A stretch of 49,332 bases of DNA from Avichristensenella sp031549105 (GCA_031549105.1 JAVBQK010000019.1:1-49332), one strand, 5' to 3'. Shown: positions 1 to 9,615, counted from the first letter of the stretch. The notes: generated by a model not told the origin, from the letters alone. Numbers and translations: made by a program.

Positions 1-2283
1 AACCTCATCAAGACGCGCGGCGAATACCAGGGCGTAGCCTATGACTATCCCGGCCCGGCTCACCTGTCCATCGGCCAAGAGGCCTCCGCCGTTGGCACCG
101 CGTACGTGCTGGATACTGACGACTCTACCTTCGGCTCCCACCGCAGCCACGGCGAACTGCTTGCTAAGGCGTTCTCGGCGATCCACAAGCTGCCGGACGA
201 TGCGCTGCTTGCGATCATGAAGGACTACTTCGGCGGCGAAATCCTAAAGCGTGTCGAGGACAACCAGCAGTCCGTGAAGGAACTGGCGGCAGACTTCTTC
301 CTGTACGGCTCCGTTGCCGAAATCTTCGGCCGCGAAACCGGTTTTAACAAGGGCCTGGGCGGCTCGATGCACACGTTCTTCACGCCGTTTGGCATCTACC
401 CCAACAACGCGCTGGTCGGCGGTTCGGGCGATATCGCGATGGGCGCTGCGCTGTACAAGCGTGTCAACCGCAAGCCCGGTATCGTCGTGGCCAACTTTGG
501 CGACGGCGCGATTGGCTGCGGCCCGGTCTGGGAGGCGATGAACTTCTCCGCGATGGACCAGCTCAACAAGCTCTGGGACGAAGACATGCGCGGCGGCCTG
601 CCGATCCTCTTTAACATCTACAACAACGCCTACGGCATGGGCGGTCAGACGCGTGGCGAAACGATGGCGTACGACTTCCTGGCGCGCATCGGTGCGGGCA
701 TCTCGCCCAACCAGATGAACTCCGAGCGCGTGGACGGCTTCAACCCGCTGGCCGTGATTGACGCGACCGGCCGCAAGAAGCAGGCGCTAATTGATCGCAA
801 GGGCCCAGCGCTACTGGATGTCGTGACATACCGCTTTGGCGGCCACTCGCCGTCCGACTCCTCCACCTACCGCACGAAGGAAGAGATCGACGCCTGGATG
901 GCGATCGATCCGCTGATCACCTACCGCGCGCAGATGGTCGAAGCGGGCGTTGCGACCGACGCCGAGTGCGAGGCCGTGCTGGCCGAGGCTTCCGCCGCGA
1001 TCTTCAAGGCGTACCAGAAGGCGATCGACGTGAGCGTCTCCCCGCGCATCGACCTGGCGAAGGACCCGAATGTCATCGCGGACCTGATGTTCACCAACGG
1101 CCATGTGCCCAGCATGGAGGACCGCAAACCCGAAGTGCTCATGCCTAAGGAGGACAACCCGCGCGTACAGGCCATCGCCAAGAAAGAGCGCTTCTACCTG
1201 GACAAGGATGGCAAGCCCGTCTCCAAGAACCGCGTATATCAGTTCCGCGACGCACTGTTTGAGGCGATCATCGACAAGTATTATGAGGACCCGACGCTGA
1301 TCAGCTACGGCGAGGACGTGCGCGACTGGGGCGGAGCGTTTGCGGCGTACCGCGGCCTGACCGAGGCCCTGCCCTATCACCGCCTGTTCAACTCCCCCAT
1401 TTCCGAGGGCGCGATCGTTGGCAGCGGCGTGGGCTATGCGATGTGCGGCGGCCGTGCGCTGGTGGAGCTGATGTACTGCGACTTCCTTGGCCGCGCGGGC
1501 GACGAGGTGTTCAACCAGATGTCCAAGTGGCAGGCGATGAGTGCCGATGTGATCAAGATGCCGCTGGTGCTCCGCGTGTCGGTCGGCTCCAAGTACGGCG
1601 CGCAGCACTCGCAGGATTGGTCCAGCCTGTGCGCGCACATCCCGGGCCTGAAGGTCGTATTCCCCACCACGCCGTATGATGCCAAGGGCATCCTCAACGC
1701 GGCGCTTTCCGGCACGGACCCGGTGGTGTTCCTGGAGAGCCAGCGCGTCTACGACTTCGGCGAGATGTTCCACGAGGGCGGCGTGCCCGAGGGCTATTAC
1801 GAGATCGCCATCGGCGAGCCGGATATCAAGCGCGCGGGCAAGGACATCACGATCCTCTCCATTGGCGCGACGCTGTACCGCGTGATGGACGCAGCGAAGG
1901 TGCTGTCCGAAAAGTACGGCATCGAGGCCGAGGTCATCGATGCCCGGTCGCTCGTGCCGTTCAACTACGACCTGCTGCTGGAGTCCGTCAAGAAGACCGG
2001 CCGTCTGGTGTTGGCGTCCGACGCCTGCGCGCGCGGCAGCTTCCTGTCCGACATCGCCCGCAACGTCACCGAGATGGCATTCGACGACCTGGACGCGCCG
2101 CCCGTCGTCATGGGCGCGAAGAACTGGATCACCCCGGCGCATGAGCTGGAGGCCGCGTTCTTCCCGCAGGTTGAATGGATTCTGGACGCGATCCACGCAA
2201 AGATTCTGCCGCTGCCGGGGCATGTGATGACCACCAACCAGACGCTAAATGAGCAGAGGAGACAGGCCCGGCTGGGGCAGTGA
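1..2283 (+). CDS. Fused alpha/beta E1 component of a thiamine-diphosphate 2-oxoacid dehydrogenase (5' truncated)
   Basis: The frame is open from base 1, so the true start lies outside the window; the GTG at 106 is internal. The alpha half (to about base 1150) contains GPAHLSIGQEA and the thiamine-diphosphate motif running from GDGAIGCG (about base 505) to IYNNAYG (about base 618). The beta half (about 1230-2283) contains YGEDVRDWGG, ISEGAIVGSGVGYAMCGG, FPTTPYDAKG and a transketolase C-terminal-like segment (about 1820-2230). By family, E1 decarboxylates a 2-oxoacid and acetylates or acylates the lipoyl group of E2. The substrate (pyruvate, branched-chain 2-oxoacid or acetoin) cannot be told from sequence. 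E1 alpha and beta are usually separate genes in Bacillota; here they form one polypeptide with no frameshift. E2 and E3 are not downstream. pgi follows after 20 bases and may be cotranscribed. Confidence 0.88.
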   Translation, partial: NLIKTRGEYQGVAYDYPGPAHLSIGQEASAVGTAYVLDTDDSTFGSHRSHGELLAKAFSAIHKLPDDALLAIMKDYFGGEILKRVEDNQQSVKELAADFFLYGSVAEIFGRETGFNKGLGGSMHTFFTPFGIYPNNALVGGSGDIAMGAALYKRVNRKPGIVVANFGDGAIGCGPVWEAMNFSAMDQLNKLWDEDMRGGLPILFNIYNNAYGMGGQTRGETMAYDFLARIGAGISPNQMNSERVDGFNPLAVIDATGRKKQALIDRKGPALLDVVTYRFGGHSPSDSSTYRTKEEIDAWMAIDPLITYRAQMVEAGVATDAECEAVLAEASAAIFKAYQKAIDVSVSPRIDLAKDPNVIADLMFTNGHVPSMEDRKPEVLMPKEDNPRVQAIAKKERFYLDKDGKPVSKNRVYQFRDALFEAIIDKYYEDPTLISYGEDVRDWGGAFAAYRGLTEALPYHRLFNSPISEGAIVGSGVGYAMCGGRALVELMYCDFLGRAGDEVFNQMSKWQAMSADVIKMPLVLRVSVGSKYGAQHSQDWSSLCAHIPGLKVVFPTTPYDAKGILNAALSGTDPVVFLESQRVYDFGEMFHEGGVPEGYYEIAIGEPDIKRAGKDITILSIGATLYRVMDAAKVLSEKYGIEAEVIDARSLVPFNYDLLLESVKKTGRLVLASDACARGSFLSDIARNVTEMAFDDLDAPPVVMGAKNWITPAHELEAAFFPQVEWILDAIHAKILPLPGHVMTTNQTLNEQRRQARLGQ

Positions 2284-2303
2284 CCAAGAAAGGATAGAGA
2301 TTT

Positions 2304-3722
2304 ATGAGCGAGCAAAAGACGATTCGCCTGGATGTCAACCACATGATGGCCGACTTCCTGGGCATGCAGTATGGCGTAGACCCGGCGGCGGTCGACGCGC
2401 TGGCGCCGTATGCGCGTCGCGCGCAGGAGGCCGTGCAGGCGCGCCGCGGCACAGGCTGGCTGGGCTGGACCGAACTGCCGTACAACCAGGCGGAAATTCT
2501 AGATGATCTGGAAAAGACAGCCGCGTATGTGAGGGAGAACTTTGATTCGTTCGTCGTGCTGGGCATCGGCGGGTCGGCCCTTGGCCCGATCGCCGTGCAG
2601 CAGGCACTGAACCATCGCCTGTGGAACGAGCTGCCCAAGGAAAAGCGTAACGGCCCCAAGCTGTACATTGAGGACAACATTGACCCCGAGCGCATGGCTT
2701 CGCTGCTGGACGTGATTGATCTGAAAAAGACGTGCTTTAACGTCATCACCAAGTCCGGCGGCACCGCTGAGACGATGAGCCAGTATCTGATCATCACCGA
2801 CCTACTGAAGAAGACGGTCGGCGAAGGCTGGCAGAAGCACATGATCGCCACGACAGACCACGCGAAGGGCAACCTGATCCAGGTTGCCAAGGCCGAAGGG
2901 TTGACGACGTTCTACGTGCCTGACGGCGTCGGCGGCCGGTTTTCCGAGCTGACCCCGGTGGGCCTGCTGGCGGCAGCGGTCTGCGGCATCGACATCCGCG
3001 CGATGCTGGAAGGCGCGAAGATCATCGACAAGATGTGCCAGTGCAGCGACGTATGGAAGAACCCGGCGCTGCTGGAGGCAACGCTGCAATATATCTGCAT
3101 GTCCGACCTGGAGATGAACATCCAGGTGATGCTCCCCTACGCTGACAGCCTCAAGTCGATCGCCGACTGGTTCTGCCAGCTGTGGGCGGAGAGCCTTGGC
3201 AAGAACGTGACGCGCAAGGGCATGGCCGTCAACGTCGGCCAGACGCCGGTGAAGGCGCTGGGCGTGACCGACCAGCACTCACAGCTGCAGCTCTACACCG
3301 AAGGCCCGTATGACAAGGTCATCACCTTCTTCAAGGTGGAGAACTTCCGGGCGAACACCGCGATTCCGCACGGCTGCGAGGAGATTCCGGACATCGCGTT
3401 CCTCGGCGGCAAGACGCACAATCAGCTCATCGAAGCCGAGCGCCAGGGCACCGAATACGCGCTCTATCGCGCGGGCCGCATGAACCAGACTGTCATTCTG
3501 CCCGAAGTGAACGCGAACGTCATTGGTCAGCTGCTCTACTTCTTCGAGATGGTTACCGCGTACGCGGGCGAGCTGCTCGACATCGACGCGTTCAACCAGC
3601 CGGGCGTGGAAGAATCCAAGCTCGCGTCCTTCGCGGTGCTGGGCCACCCGGCGGAAAAATTTGCAAAGAAGCGCGATGAGATGGCCACGCGGCCCGAGCG
3701 CGCGGAAAAGTACATGCTGTAA
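2304..3722 (+). CDS. pgi: Glucose-6-phosphate isomerase
   Basis: A 472-residue cytosolic enzyme that interconverts glucose 6-phosphate and fructose 6-phosphate in glycolysis. Family features visible are the sugar-phosphate-binding GIGGSALGP (residues 87-95), KSGGTAET near 150, and the segment NVGQTPVKALGVTDQHSQLQ, which holds a conserved region near the active site. The C-terminus has AVLGHPAEKFAKK. The length fits the shorter bacterial isomerases. ATG 2304 follows an AAAGGA ribosome site. It sits 20 bases after the E1 gene and is closed by the strong hairpin at 3743-3789, so the two genes probably share a transcript whose promoter lies left of the window. Confidence 0.95.
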   Translation: MSEQKTIRLDVNHMMADFLGMQYGVDPAAVDALAPYARRAQEAVQARRGTGWLGWTELPYNQAEILDDLEKTAAYVRENFDSFVVLGIGGSALGPIAVQQALNHRLWNELPKEKRNGPKLYIEDNIDPERMASLLDVIDLKKTCFNVITKSGGTAETMSQYLIITDLLKKTVGEGWQKHMIATTDHAKGNLIQVAKAEGLTTFYVPDGVGGRFSELTPVGLLAAAVCGIDIRAMLEGAKIIDKMCQCSDVWKNPALLEATLQYICMSDLEMNIQVMLPYADSLKSIADWFCQLWAESLGKNVTRKGMAVNVGQTPVKALGVTDQHSQLQLYTEGPYDKVITFFKVENFRANTAIPHGCEEIPDIAFLGGKTHNQLIEAERQGTEYALYRAGRMNQTVILPEVNANVIGQLLYFFEMVTAYAGELLDIDAFNQPGVEESKLASFAVLGHPAEKFAKKRDEMATRPERAEKYML

Positions 3723-3742
3723 AGCCAAAAACGGAGCTTACC

Positions 3743-3789
3743 AAAAGAGGCTGTCGTACTGAGAAAAAGCCAGTACAACAGCCTCTTTT
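3743..3789. terminator. Strong bidirectional hairpin terminator after pgi
   Basis: Arms at 3743-3761 and 3771-3789 form a 19-bp stem with a single mismatch around a 9-base loop. The outer stem is AAAAGAGGCTGT against ACAGCCTCTTTT, so either strand carries a T-rich flank. It lies between pgi (+) and the convergent recN (-) and can stop both. A smaller 7-bp stem at 3845-3851/3865-3871, just past the recN stop, may add a weak recN-side terminator. Nothing else was seen in 3723-3879. Confidence 0.85.
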
Positions 3790-3879
3790 CGATATGTCTA
3801 TGGAGATGCATAGCGTGTGACCGTCGGCTTGTGAACAAAGCGCGCACCCATATTGACCACGTTAATGGGTGGCCGGGCA

Positions 3880-5547
3880 TCATGCGCCAAGCATAGCGCG
3901 CGCGTGCGCCTTCGCCGTCTCGCCGCCGCCCAGCATGCGGGAGAGCGCGTCAACGCGCCCCTCCGTATCCAGCGGAATGACGGTCGTATGCGTGCGGCCG
4001 TCCTGCTCACTCTTCTCCACCAGATACTGCGCATCCGCGATTGCGGCGATCTGCGGCAGGTGGGTCACGCAGAGCACCTGCCGCGCAGAGGCCACGCGGT
4101 GCATCTTCTCCGCAACGATCTGCCCCATGCGGCCGCTTATGCCGGTATCGATCTCATCAAACACCAGCACTGAGATGCCTTCGTTCTCCGCCTCGATGCA
4201 CTTGAACGCCAGCATGATCCGCGAAAGTTCGCCGCCGGACGCCACGCGGGAGAGCGCGCGGAGCGGCTCGCCCGCGTTGGCCGACAGAAGAAATTCCACC
4301 CGGTCCAGCCCATCGGCGGATGGCGGCGCGCCTTCCTCAAACGCGACCTCAAACCTCGCGCTTTTCATGCCCAATTCCGCCAACTGCTCCATCACACGCG
4401 CTTCACACACCTTGGCAAGCGCGCGCCGTGCCTCACACAGCGCCGCCGCGCCGGTGTCAAACGCCGCCTTCTGCGCCTTTTCTTCTTTGCGAAGCTTTTC
4501 CAGGCACGCGTCCGTATTCTCGCTCGCTTCCAGCTCCACCCGCACCTGCTCGCGGTAGGCGATCATGTCGCGCGTTGTCGCGCCGTACTTGCGCCTGAGC
4601 CTCCCCAGCAGGTCCAGCCGCGCCTCAATCTTGTCCAGCAGCGCCGGATTGCTCTCAGCATCCTCGCGCAGGTCGTCCAGGTCGCTCGCGACGCCTTCCA
4701 CCGCATAGACAGCTTCCGCCAATTGATCATGCGCCTGGCTATATGCATCGCCAACCCGGCTCAGAGGAGAAAGCGCTTGCAGCGCCATACGCAACGCATC
4801 CAGCGCCGACGGCGCATCCTCCTCAAAGCCACTGGAGACATACGCATACGCGCGCTCCAGCCCCTCGCGGATGCGCTCGGCATTGCGCAGTTTTGTCCGC
4901 TGCGCTTCCAGCTCATCTTCTTCGTTTTCCGTCAGCTCCGCACTGTCCAGCTCCTCCAGTTGGAAGCGCAGCATGTCCTCCCGGCGCGCGCGCTCCAGCG
5001 CACCGCCCTCTGCGGCTGCCAGCGCCTTCTTCGCTGCGCTCCAGTGGCTAAACGCCTCCGCCACCGCTTGGCGACTCGCCTGGTAGGCGCTATCGCCCAT
5101 CGCGTCCAGAAACGCCAAGTGGTTCGCGGGGTCCAGCAGGCTCTGGTGCGCATGCTGGCCATGCAGGTCCACCAGCAGCGATGTCACGCGGCGCAGCTGC
5201 GCCAGCGGCACCGTAACGCCCGCCACGCGGCACACGCTTCGCCCGGACTGATTCACTTCCCGCGCGACGGGCAAAAACCCGTCGTCAATCTCGATCTCCA
5301 TCTCGGACAGCAGCGAAGCAACGCGCGGCAGGTTCCGCACATCAAACACAGCCTCGACGTGTCCGCGCTGTGCGCCCTCAGCAATACGGTCCTTATCCGC
5401 CCGCCCGCCTAGCACAAAGTCGAGCGATCCGACAACGATCGATTTACCCGCGCCGGTTTCGCCCGTAAGCACATTCAGCCCTTGCTGAAAAGAAACATCG
5501 AGCCGGTCGATCAGCGCGATGTTCTGAATGGAAAGCTGTACTAACAC
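3880..5547 (-). CDS. recN: DNA repair protein RecN
   Basis: A 555-residue SMC-like ATPase that acts at double-strand breaks during recombinational repair. Walker A is GETGAGKS (residues 29-36). The middle is charged and helical, as expected for the coiled-coil arms. The C-terminal lobe has the signature ASGGELSRIMLA and Walker B VLVFDEIDTGISG. Length and order match RecN. The start is GTG at 5545-5547, sharing its first base with the argR stop codon (TAGTG), so translation is probably coupled. In many spore-forming Clostridia and Bacilli recN is followed by spoIVB and spo0A. Here it is the last gene of the operon and meets pgi head-on. Confidence 0.96.
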   Translation of the reverse strand: MLVQLSIQNIALIDRLDVSFQQGLNVLTGETGAGKSIVVGSLDFVLGGRADKDRIAEGAQRGHVEAVFDVRNLPRVASLLSEMEIEIDDGFLPVAREVNQSGRSVCRVAGVTVPLAQLRRVTSLLVDLHGQHAHQSLLDPANHLAFLDAMGDSAYQASRQAVAEAFSHWSAAKKALAAAEGGALERARREDMLRFQLEELDSAELTENEEDELEAQRTKLRNAERIREGLERAYAYVSSGFEEDAPSALDALRMALQALSPLSRVGDAYSQAHDQLAEAVYAVEGVASDLDDLREDAESNPALLDKIEARLDLLGRLRRKYGATTRDMIAYREQVRVELEASENTDACLEKLRKEEKAQKAAFDTGAAALCEARRALAKVCEARVMEQLAELGMKSARFEVAFEEGAPPSADGLDRVEFLLSANAGEPLRALSRVASGGELSRIMLAFKCIEAENEGISVLVFDEIDTGISGRMGQIVAEKMHRVASARQVLCVTHLPQIAAIADAQYLVEKSEQDGRTHTTVIPLDTEGRVDALSRMLGGGETAKAHARAMLGA

Positions 5548-5996
5548 TACCTGATCATCCCTCTAAACCGGTCGGCCAGCGCCGGCGCGACCTCCGCGTC
5601 CCGCGCGATGACCAGCACGGTATTGTCTCCGGCCAGGGTGCCTACGGTCTCCGGCCAGCGCATCGTGTCAACCAGTTCCGCCGCCACATGCGCACTGCCC
5701 GGCAACGTCTTGATGATGATCTGGTTGATCGCGACATCCACGCTCAGCACCGTCTCGGCAAACACGCGCCTGAGCCGCTCGGTAAGCCCCTGCTCGGCTT
5801 TCTCGGCGACTGCGTAGCGGTACGCGCCGTCGTCGGTCATCGCCTTCACCAGGCGCAGCTCCTTGATATCGCGCGATACGGTCGCCTGCGTCACGTCAAA
5901 TCCACGCTCCCGCAGGATGCTGGCCAGCTCGTCCTGCGTTTCGACGGCGGTCGACTCGACTATTTCCAGAATTGCTCGGTGCCGATGGTTCTTCAC
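5547..5996 (-). CDS. argR: Arginine repressor ArgR
   Basis: A 149-residue transcription factor that represses arginine biosynthesis, and in some species activates catabolism, when bound to arginine. The N-terminal winged helix (about 1-70) includes the recognition segment DVTQATVSRDIKELRLVK. The C-terminal hexamerisation and arginine-binding domain (about 80-149) has the hallmark GTLAGDNTVLV. The start is GTG at 5994-5996 with a very strong GGGGAGGAAGG ribosome site. It lies 38 bases after nadK and overlaps recN by one base, in the usual Bacillota order nadK-argR-recN. Confidence 0.95.
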   Translation of the reverse strand: MKNHRHRAILEIVESTAVETQDELASILRERGFDVTQATVSRDIKELRLVKAMTDDGAYRYAVAEKAEQGLTERLRRVFAETVLSVDVAINQIIIKTLPGSAHVAAELVDTMRWPETVGTLAGDNTVLVIARDAEVAPALADRFRGMIR

Positions 5997-6034
5997 GGGC
6001 CTTCCTCCCCTCGTCGATGCTTGATAATGTTGTT

Positions 6035-6907
6035 CTATTCTTCCCGTAGCAGCATCTCACCACCCCATTTGGATAGTTTGCTGCGCAAAAGTTGGAAGAA
6101 ACGGTCCTGTGTAAAGCGGACGAACGGCAGCGTCCGGTCCGATCGCCGGATGTGCAGCGTCGCCTGTTCATGCAGAATGCGGCACTGCGCGCCATCCACC
6201 GACAGCAACATGCCGCCGTCATCGCCGCGCGGCTGGAAGACGAGCTTGACCCGCGCGTGCGCAGAGACGACCATCGGCCTGTTGGACAGCGAGTGCGGGC
6301 AGATGGGCGAGAGAATGAAACAGTCAAGGCCCGGCGCGACAATCGGCCCGCCTGCGGAGAGCGAGTACGCCGTCGACCCCGTCGGGCTGGAGATGATCGT
6401 GCCGTCGCCCGCATAGCGCGCCGCTAGCGCTCCATCAATGATGGTATCCGTCTCAAGCACGCGGGTGAAGCTGCCGCGCGTAACCACCACGTCATTCAGC
6501 GCGGTATACACGGTATCGTCTCCATCCAACCGGGCATGCAACAGCATACGCGGCTCCAGCTGGTAGTCGCCGTCCGCCAGCCTGCCGATCGCCTCGTCAA
6601 GCGATTCCGGCGCACACTCGGCCAAAAAGCCCAGCGTGCCCAGGTTGATGCCCAGGATTGGCCGGATATGCTTGCGCATGCAGCCCACAGCATATAGGAT
6701 CGTGCCATCGCCGCCAAGCACCAATACAACCTCGGCATCCCGCATGATCTCATCCATCGACGCGGCCAGATGCGGGTCACACGGCACCGACGGTTCCGCC
6801 AGCAGCGCCACACCCGCACGGGCGCAGGCTGCCGCGACGCGGGGCACCAATGCCTTCGCCTCCGGCTTGCTGGGGTTCAAGAAAAGTCCCAAAGTCTGTA
6901 TTTTCAT
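6035..6907 (-). CDS. nadK: NAD kinase
   Basis: A 290-residue cytosolic enzyme that phosphorylates NAD to NADP. Diagnostic motifs are the catalytic GGDG (residues 65-68), INLGTLGFLAE, ALNDVVVTRG (family NE motif, here ND) and SPTGSTAYSLSAGGPI. I chose ATG 6905-6907 because GGTGAA (6914-6919) is suitably spaced from it; a TTG two codons upstream (6913) would overlap that site. Besides read-through from dxs-tlyA, it has its own promoter at 6926-6955 within the end of tlyA. Confidence 0.94.
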   Translation of the reverse strand: MKIQTLGLFLNPSKPEAKALVPRVAAACARAGVALLAEPSVPCDPHLAASMDEIMRDAEVVLVLGGDGTILYAVGCMRKHIRPILGINLGTLGFLAECAPESLDEAIGRLADGDYQLEPRMLLHARLDGDDTVYTALNDVVVTRGSFTRVLETDTIIDGALAARYAGDGTIISSPTGSTAYSLSAGGPIVAPGLDCFILSPICPHSLSNRPMVVSAHARVKLVFQPRGDDGGMLLSVDGAQCRILHEQATLHIRRSDRTLPFVRFTQDRFFQLLRSKLSKWGGEMLLREE

Positions 6908-6925
6908 CCACAATTCACCGAAAAC

Positions 6926-6955
6926 AGTATATCATCTTATGCAGGGCTATGTAAA
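6926..6955 (-). promoter_or_regulatory. Internal promoter for nadK-argR-recN
   Basis: On the minus strand, -35 TTTACA (6955-6950) and -10 TATACT (6931-6926) are 18 bases apart. Transcription would start near 6919, leaving a leader of about 12 bases that holds GGTGAA before the nadK ATG. The -35 box lies within 10 bases of the tlyA stop codon. Confidence 0.6.
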
Positions 6956-6958
6956 CCT

Positions 6959-7771
6959 TTATGAGAACATTTCATGCGCCGTGCGCACAATTTGCGCCAG
7001 ATCTTCGTTGTTTATGCACGTACCGCCCGTTGCATCCTTTTCCCGTATATCGTATAGAAATTCGATATTGCCCTCCGGCCCCCGGATCGGCGAAAAGTCA
7101 ACACCCACCACGCGCCAGCCCATCTCTTCGATGGCTTCCAGAATCTGGCGAAGCACGTCCAGGTGCGTCTCAGGTTCCCGCACGACGCCCTTCTTGCCCA
7201 CCCGATCGCGCCCGGCCTCGAACTGCGGCTTGACGAGCGTCACAATCCGCCCCTCAGACCCAATGATCCCCGCCACCGCCGGCAGGATCAGCCGAATCGA
7301 TATGAACGATACGTCCATCACGCACAGCACGGGCGGCTCCGCAAAGTCTTCCGGGGTGAGATTTCGCGCGTTGGTGCGCTCCATCACCGTCACGCGCGAG
7401 TCGCTGCGCAGCCGCCAGTCCAGCTGGCCGTACCCCACATCAATCGCGTATACCCGGCGCGCGCCCGCGCGGAGCAGCACATCAGTGAACCCACCGGTGG
7501 ACGCGCCGACATCCATCGCGACGACGCCCTCCGCATCCACCCCAAAGGCAGCCATCGCCTTCTCCAGTTTCAGCCCACCTCGGCTGACATACGGATGCGC
7601 CGCGCCGCGAACTTCCAGCGTGTCCCCATCCGCCACCGACAGCGACGCCTTGTCGGCCCGCTGGTTGCTGAGGAACACCGTACCAGCCAGGATCATCGCC
7701 TGCGCCTTCTCCCGGCTCTCCGCCAGCCCACGCTGCACGAGCGCCACATCCAGCCGTGTTTTATTCGCCAT
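6959..7771 (-). CDS. tlyA: TlyA-family rRNA methyltransferase (S4 + FtsJ domains)
   Basis: A 270-residue protein with an N-terminal S4 RNA-binding domain (about 1-62, starting TRLDVALVQRGLAESREKA) and a Rossmann FtsJ-like methyltransferase domain with SAM motif DVGASTGGFT (87-96). The family 2'-O-methylates 16S and/or 23S rRNA cytidines; older annotations call it hemolysin A. ATG 7769-7771 lies inside the end of dxs, an 11-base overlap that implies translational coupling. dxs-tlyA-nadK is a standard Bacillota arrangement. Confidence 0.93.
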   Translation of the reverse strand: MANKTRLDVALVQRGLAESREKAQAMILAGTVFLSNQRADKASLSVADGDTLEVRGAAHPYVSRGGLKLEKAMAAFGVDAEGVVAMDVGASTGGFTDVLLRAGARRVYAIDVGYGQLDWRLRSDSRVTVMERTNARNLTPEDFAEPPVLCVMDVSFISIRLILPAVAGIIGSEGRIVTLVKPQFEAGRDRVGKKGVVREPETHLDVLRQILEAIEEMGWRVVGVDFSPIRGPEGNIEFLYDIREKDATGGTCINNEDLAQIVRTAHEMFS

Positions 7772-9608
7772 GCAGCGCCTCTTTCATGCGGGCAGCAATG
7801 GACTCCGCGTCAATGCAGCATTCCCGCCTAAGCCCCTCCAATGAATGCGCGCTGGGCACCACGCCTTCGATGCCCAGTCGGAGCACGGCAGGCCGTACTT
7901 TCCGCGCGGCAAAATAGCCGGAAACCGCCTCGCCCATCCCGCCGAAAACCTGTTCTTCCTCCATTACGCCAAGCAGCGGATAGGCCGCCAGTGCGCCCAA
8001 CGCCTTTTCATCCAGCGGCAGCAGCGACGATGCGCTCCACACCGCGCACGAAACGCCGTGCGCGCGCAGCAATGACGCCGTCTCCCTTGCGGTGCCGATC
8101 GCTCCGCCATGCGCAACGATCGCTGTTTGCTCTCCAGGGGTTACACAACGCCATGTTCCTACCGGTGCTTCCAGGCCTAGCTGTGCAGGCAGCTGCTTAG
8201 GGTAGCGAATAACACACGGTCCTTTTCGCTCAAACGCCGCCTGGATCATCGCGCGCAGTTCCCGCGCATCGCATGGTGACCATACCACAAGGTTTGGCAT
8301 CGCGCGCAGCATCGCCAGGTCATACACCCCCTGGTGTGTCGCACCGTCGCCGGAAACAAGCCCCGCATGGTCCACCAGCACCAGCCCCGGCAGGTTTTGC
8401 AGGCACATGTCGTGCAGCAGCTGGTCGCAGGCGCGCTGCAGAAAGCTGGCGTATACCGCGAATACCGGGTGCAGGCCGCCCGCCGCCATGCCCGCCGCAA
8501 GCGTCACGGCGTGTTCCTCTGCGATGCCGACATCAAAAAAGCGGTCCGGATACGCGTTGGCAAACGCCGACAGGCCCGTGCCCTGCGGCATCGCCGCGGT
8601 AATGGCTACGATGTTTCGGCTGTCCGCCCCCAGTTCCACCAGCGCCTTGCCCACCACGCCCGCCGCCGCAACGGTTCCGTCGTCGGCCCCACGGCGCGCC
8701 TTGCCGCTCTCCACAAAGAACGGTGCAACCCCATGGAACTGATCGGGCTTGCGTTCGGCCAGCGCGTAACCGCGGCCCTTCTGCGTCACCGCGTGCACCA
8801 CCACAGGCCGGTTCATCTCCCGGGCAGCGCGCAGCGTTTCTTCCAAAACGGCGATATCGTGCCCATCGATCGGGCCAAGGTACGCAAAGCCCAGCGCCTC
8901 GAAGAACTCGCCGTGCACGAGCATCACCCTAGCGGTCCGCTTCATCCGCTCCATCAGCCGCGCCAATGGTTCGCCCACCAGCGGCACACGGTATAGTCCG
9001 TGTTTGACAACCTTCTTGGTGCCATGCCACTGGCGGCTGCCGCGCAGGCGCGTCAGGTGGCGCGATAGCGCGCCGACATTGGCCGCAATGGACATTTCGT
9101 TATCATTGAGGAGCAGGACCAGCTGTGTCGGGCGGCTGCCCGCATCGTTGAGCGCCTCGTAGCACAGGCCGCCGGTCAGCGCCCCGTCGCCCACCAGCGC
9201 CATTACCGCGTGCGACTCGCCGCGCGTATCGCGCGCCCTGGCAAGCCCCAGCGCCGCTGAGATCGCGGTTGACGCGTGCCCTGTTTCAAATACGTCGTAT
9301 TCACTTTCGCTGCGCTTGGGAAAGCCCGATACGCCGCCCTCCGCGCGAAGCATGGCAAGCCGCCTACCGGTGAGCAGCTTGTGGGTATAGCTTTGATGCC
9401 CCACGTCGAAGACAATCTTGTCCTCAGGGGTGTTCAGCGCGCGGTGCAGCGCGATGGTGAGCTCCACCGCACCCAGGTTGGAAGCCAGATGGCCGCCATT
9501 GCGGGCCACCGCGTCGATGAGCGTCTGGCGGATTTCCGCCGCCAATTCGACCGCCTGCGCGGTCGAAAGCCGCCGCAAATCGGCAGGCGTAAGAATACTC
9601 TCAAGCAT
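7761..9608 (-). CDS. dxs: 1-deoxy-D-xylulose-5-phosphate synthase
   Basis: A 615-residue thiamine-diphosphate enzyme that condenses pyruvate and glyceraldehyde 3-phosphate, the first step of the MEP isoprenoid pathway. Motifs include FDVGHQSYTHK, GDGALTGGLCYEALNDAG with LLNDNEMSI, the transketolase pyrimidine-binding region with DVGIAEEHAVT, and the C-terminal domain. The start is ATG 9606-9608, giving MLESILTPADLRRLS, which aligns with normal Dxs N-termini. No ribosome site precedes it; a perfect -10 box ends seven bases upstream, so the message is probably leaderless. It is the first gene of its operon; xseA, xseB and ispA, often upstream of dxs, are absent. Confidence 0.96.
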   Translation of the reverse strand: MLESILTPADLRRLSTAQAVELAAEIRQTLIDAVARNGGHLASNLGAVELTIALHRALNTPEDKIVFDVGHQSYTHKLLTGRRLAMLRAEGGVSGFPKRSESEYDVFETGHASTAISAALGLARARDTRGESHAVMALVGDGALTGGLCYEALNDAGSRPTQLVLLLNDNEMSIAANVGALSRHLTRLRGSRQWHGTKKVVKHGLYRVPLVGEPLARLMERMKRTARVMLVHGEFFEALGFAYLGPIDGHDIAVLEETLRAAREMNRPVVVHAVTQKGRGYALAERKPDQFHGVAPFFVESGKARRGADDGTVAAAGVVGKALVELGADSRNIVAITAAMPQGTGLSAFANAYPDRFFDVGIAEEHAVTLAAGMAAGGLHPVFAVYASFLQRACDQLLHDMCLQNLPGLVLVDHAGLVSGDGATHQGVYDLAMLRAMPNLVVWSPCDARELRAMIQAAFERKGPCVIRYPKQLPAQLGLEAPVGTWRCVTPGEQTAIVAHGGAIGTARETASLLRAHGVSCAVWSASSLLPLDEKALGALAAYPLLGVMEEEQVFGGMGEAVSGYFAARKVRPAVLRLGIEGVVPSAHSLEGLRRECCIDAESIAARMKEALHGE

Positions 9609-9615
9609 AATAGAA

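Noticed and set aside
811..2223. A 470-codon open frame antisense to the E1 gene
   Set aside because: The plus-strand frame contains the full E1 motifs; the minus-strand product is Arg/His/Val-rich without a known fold.
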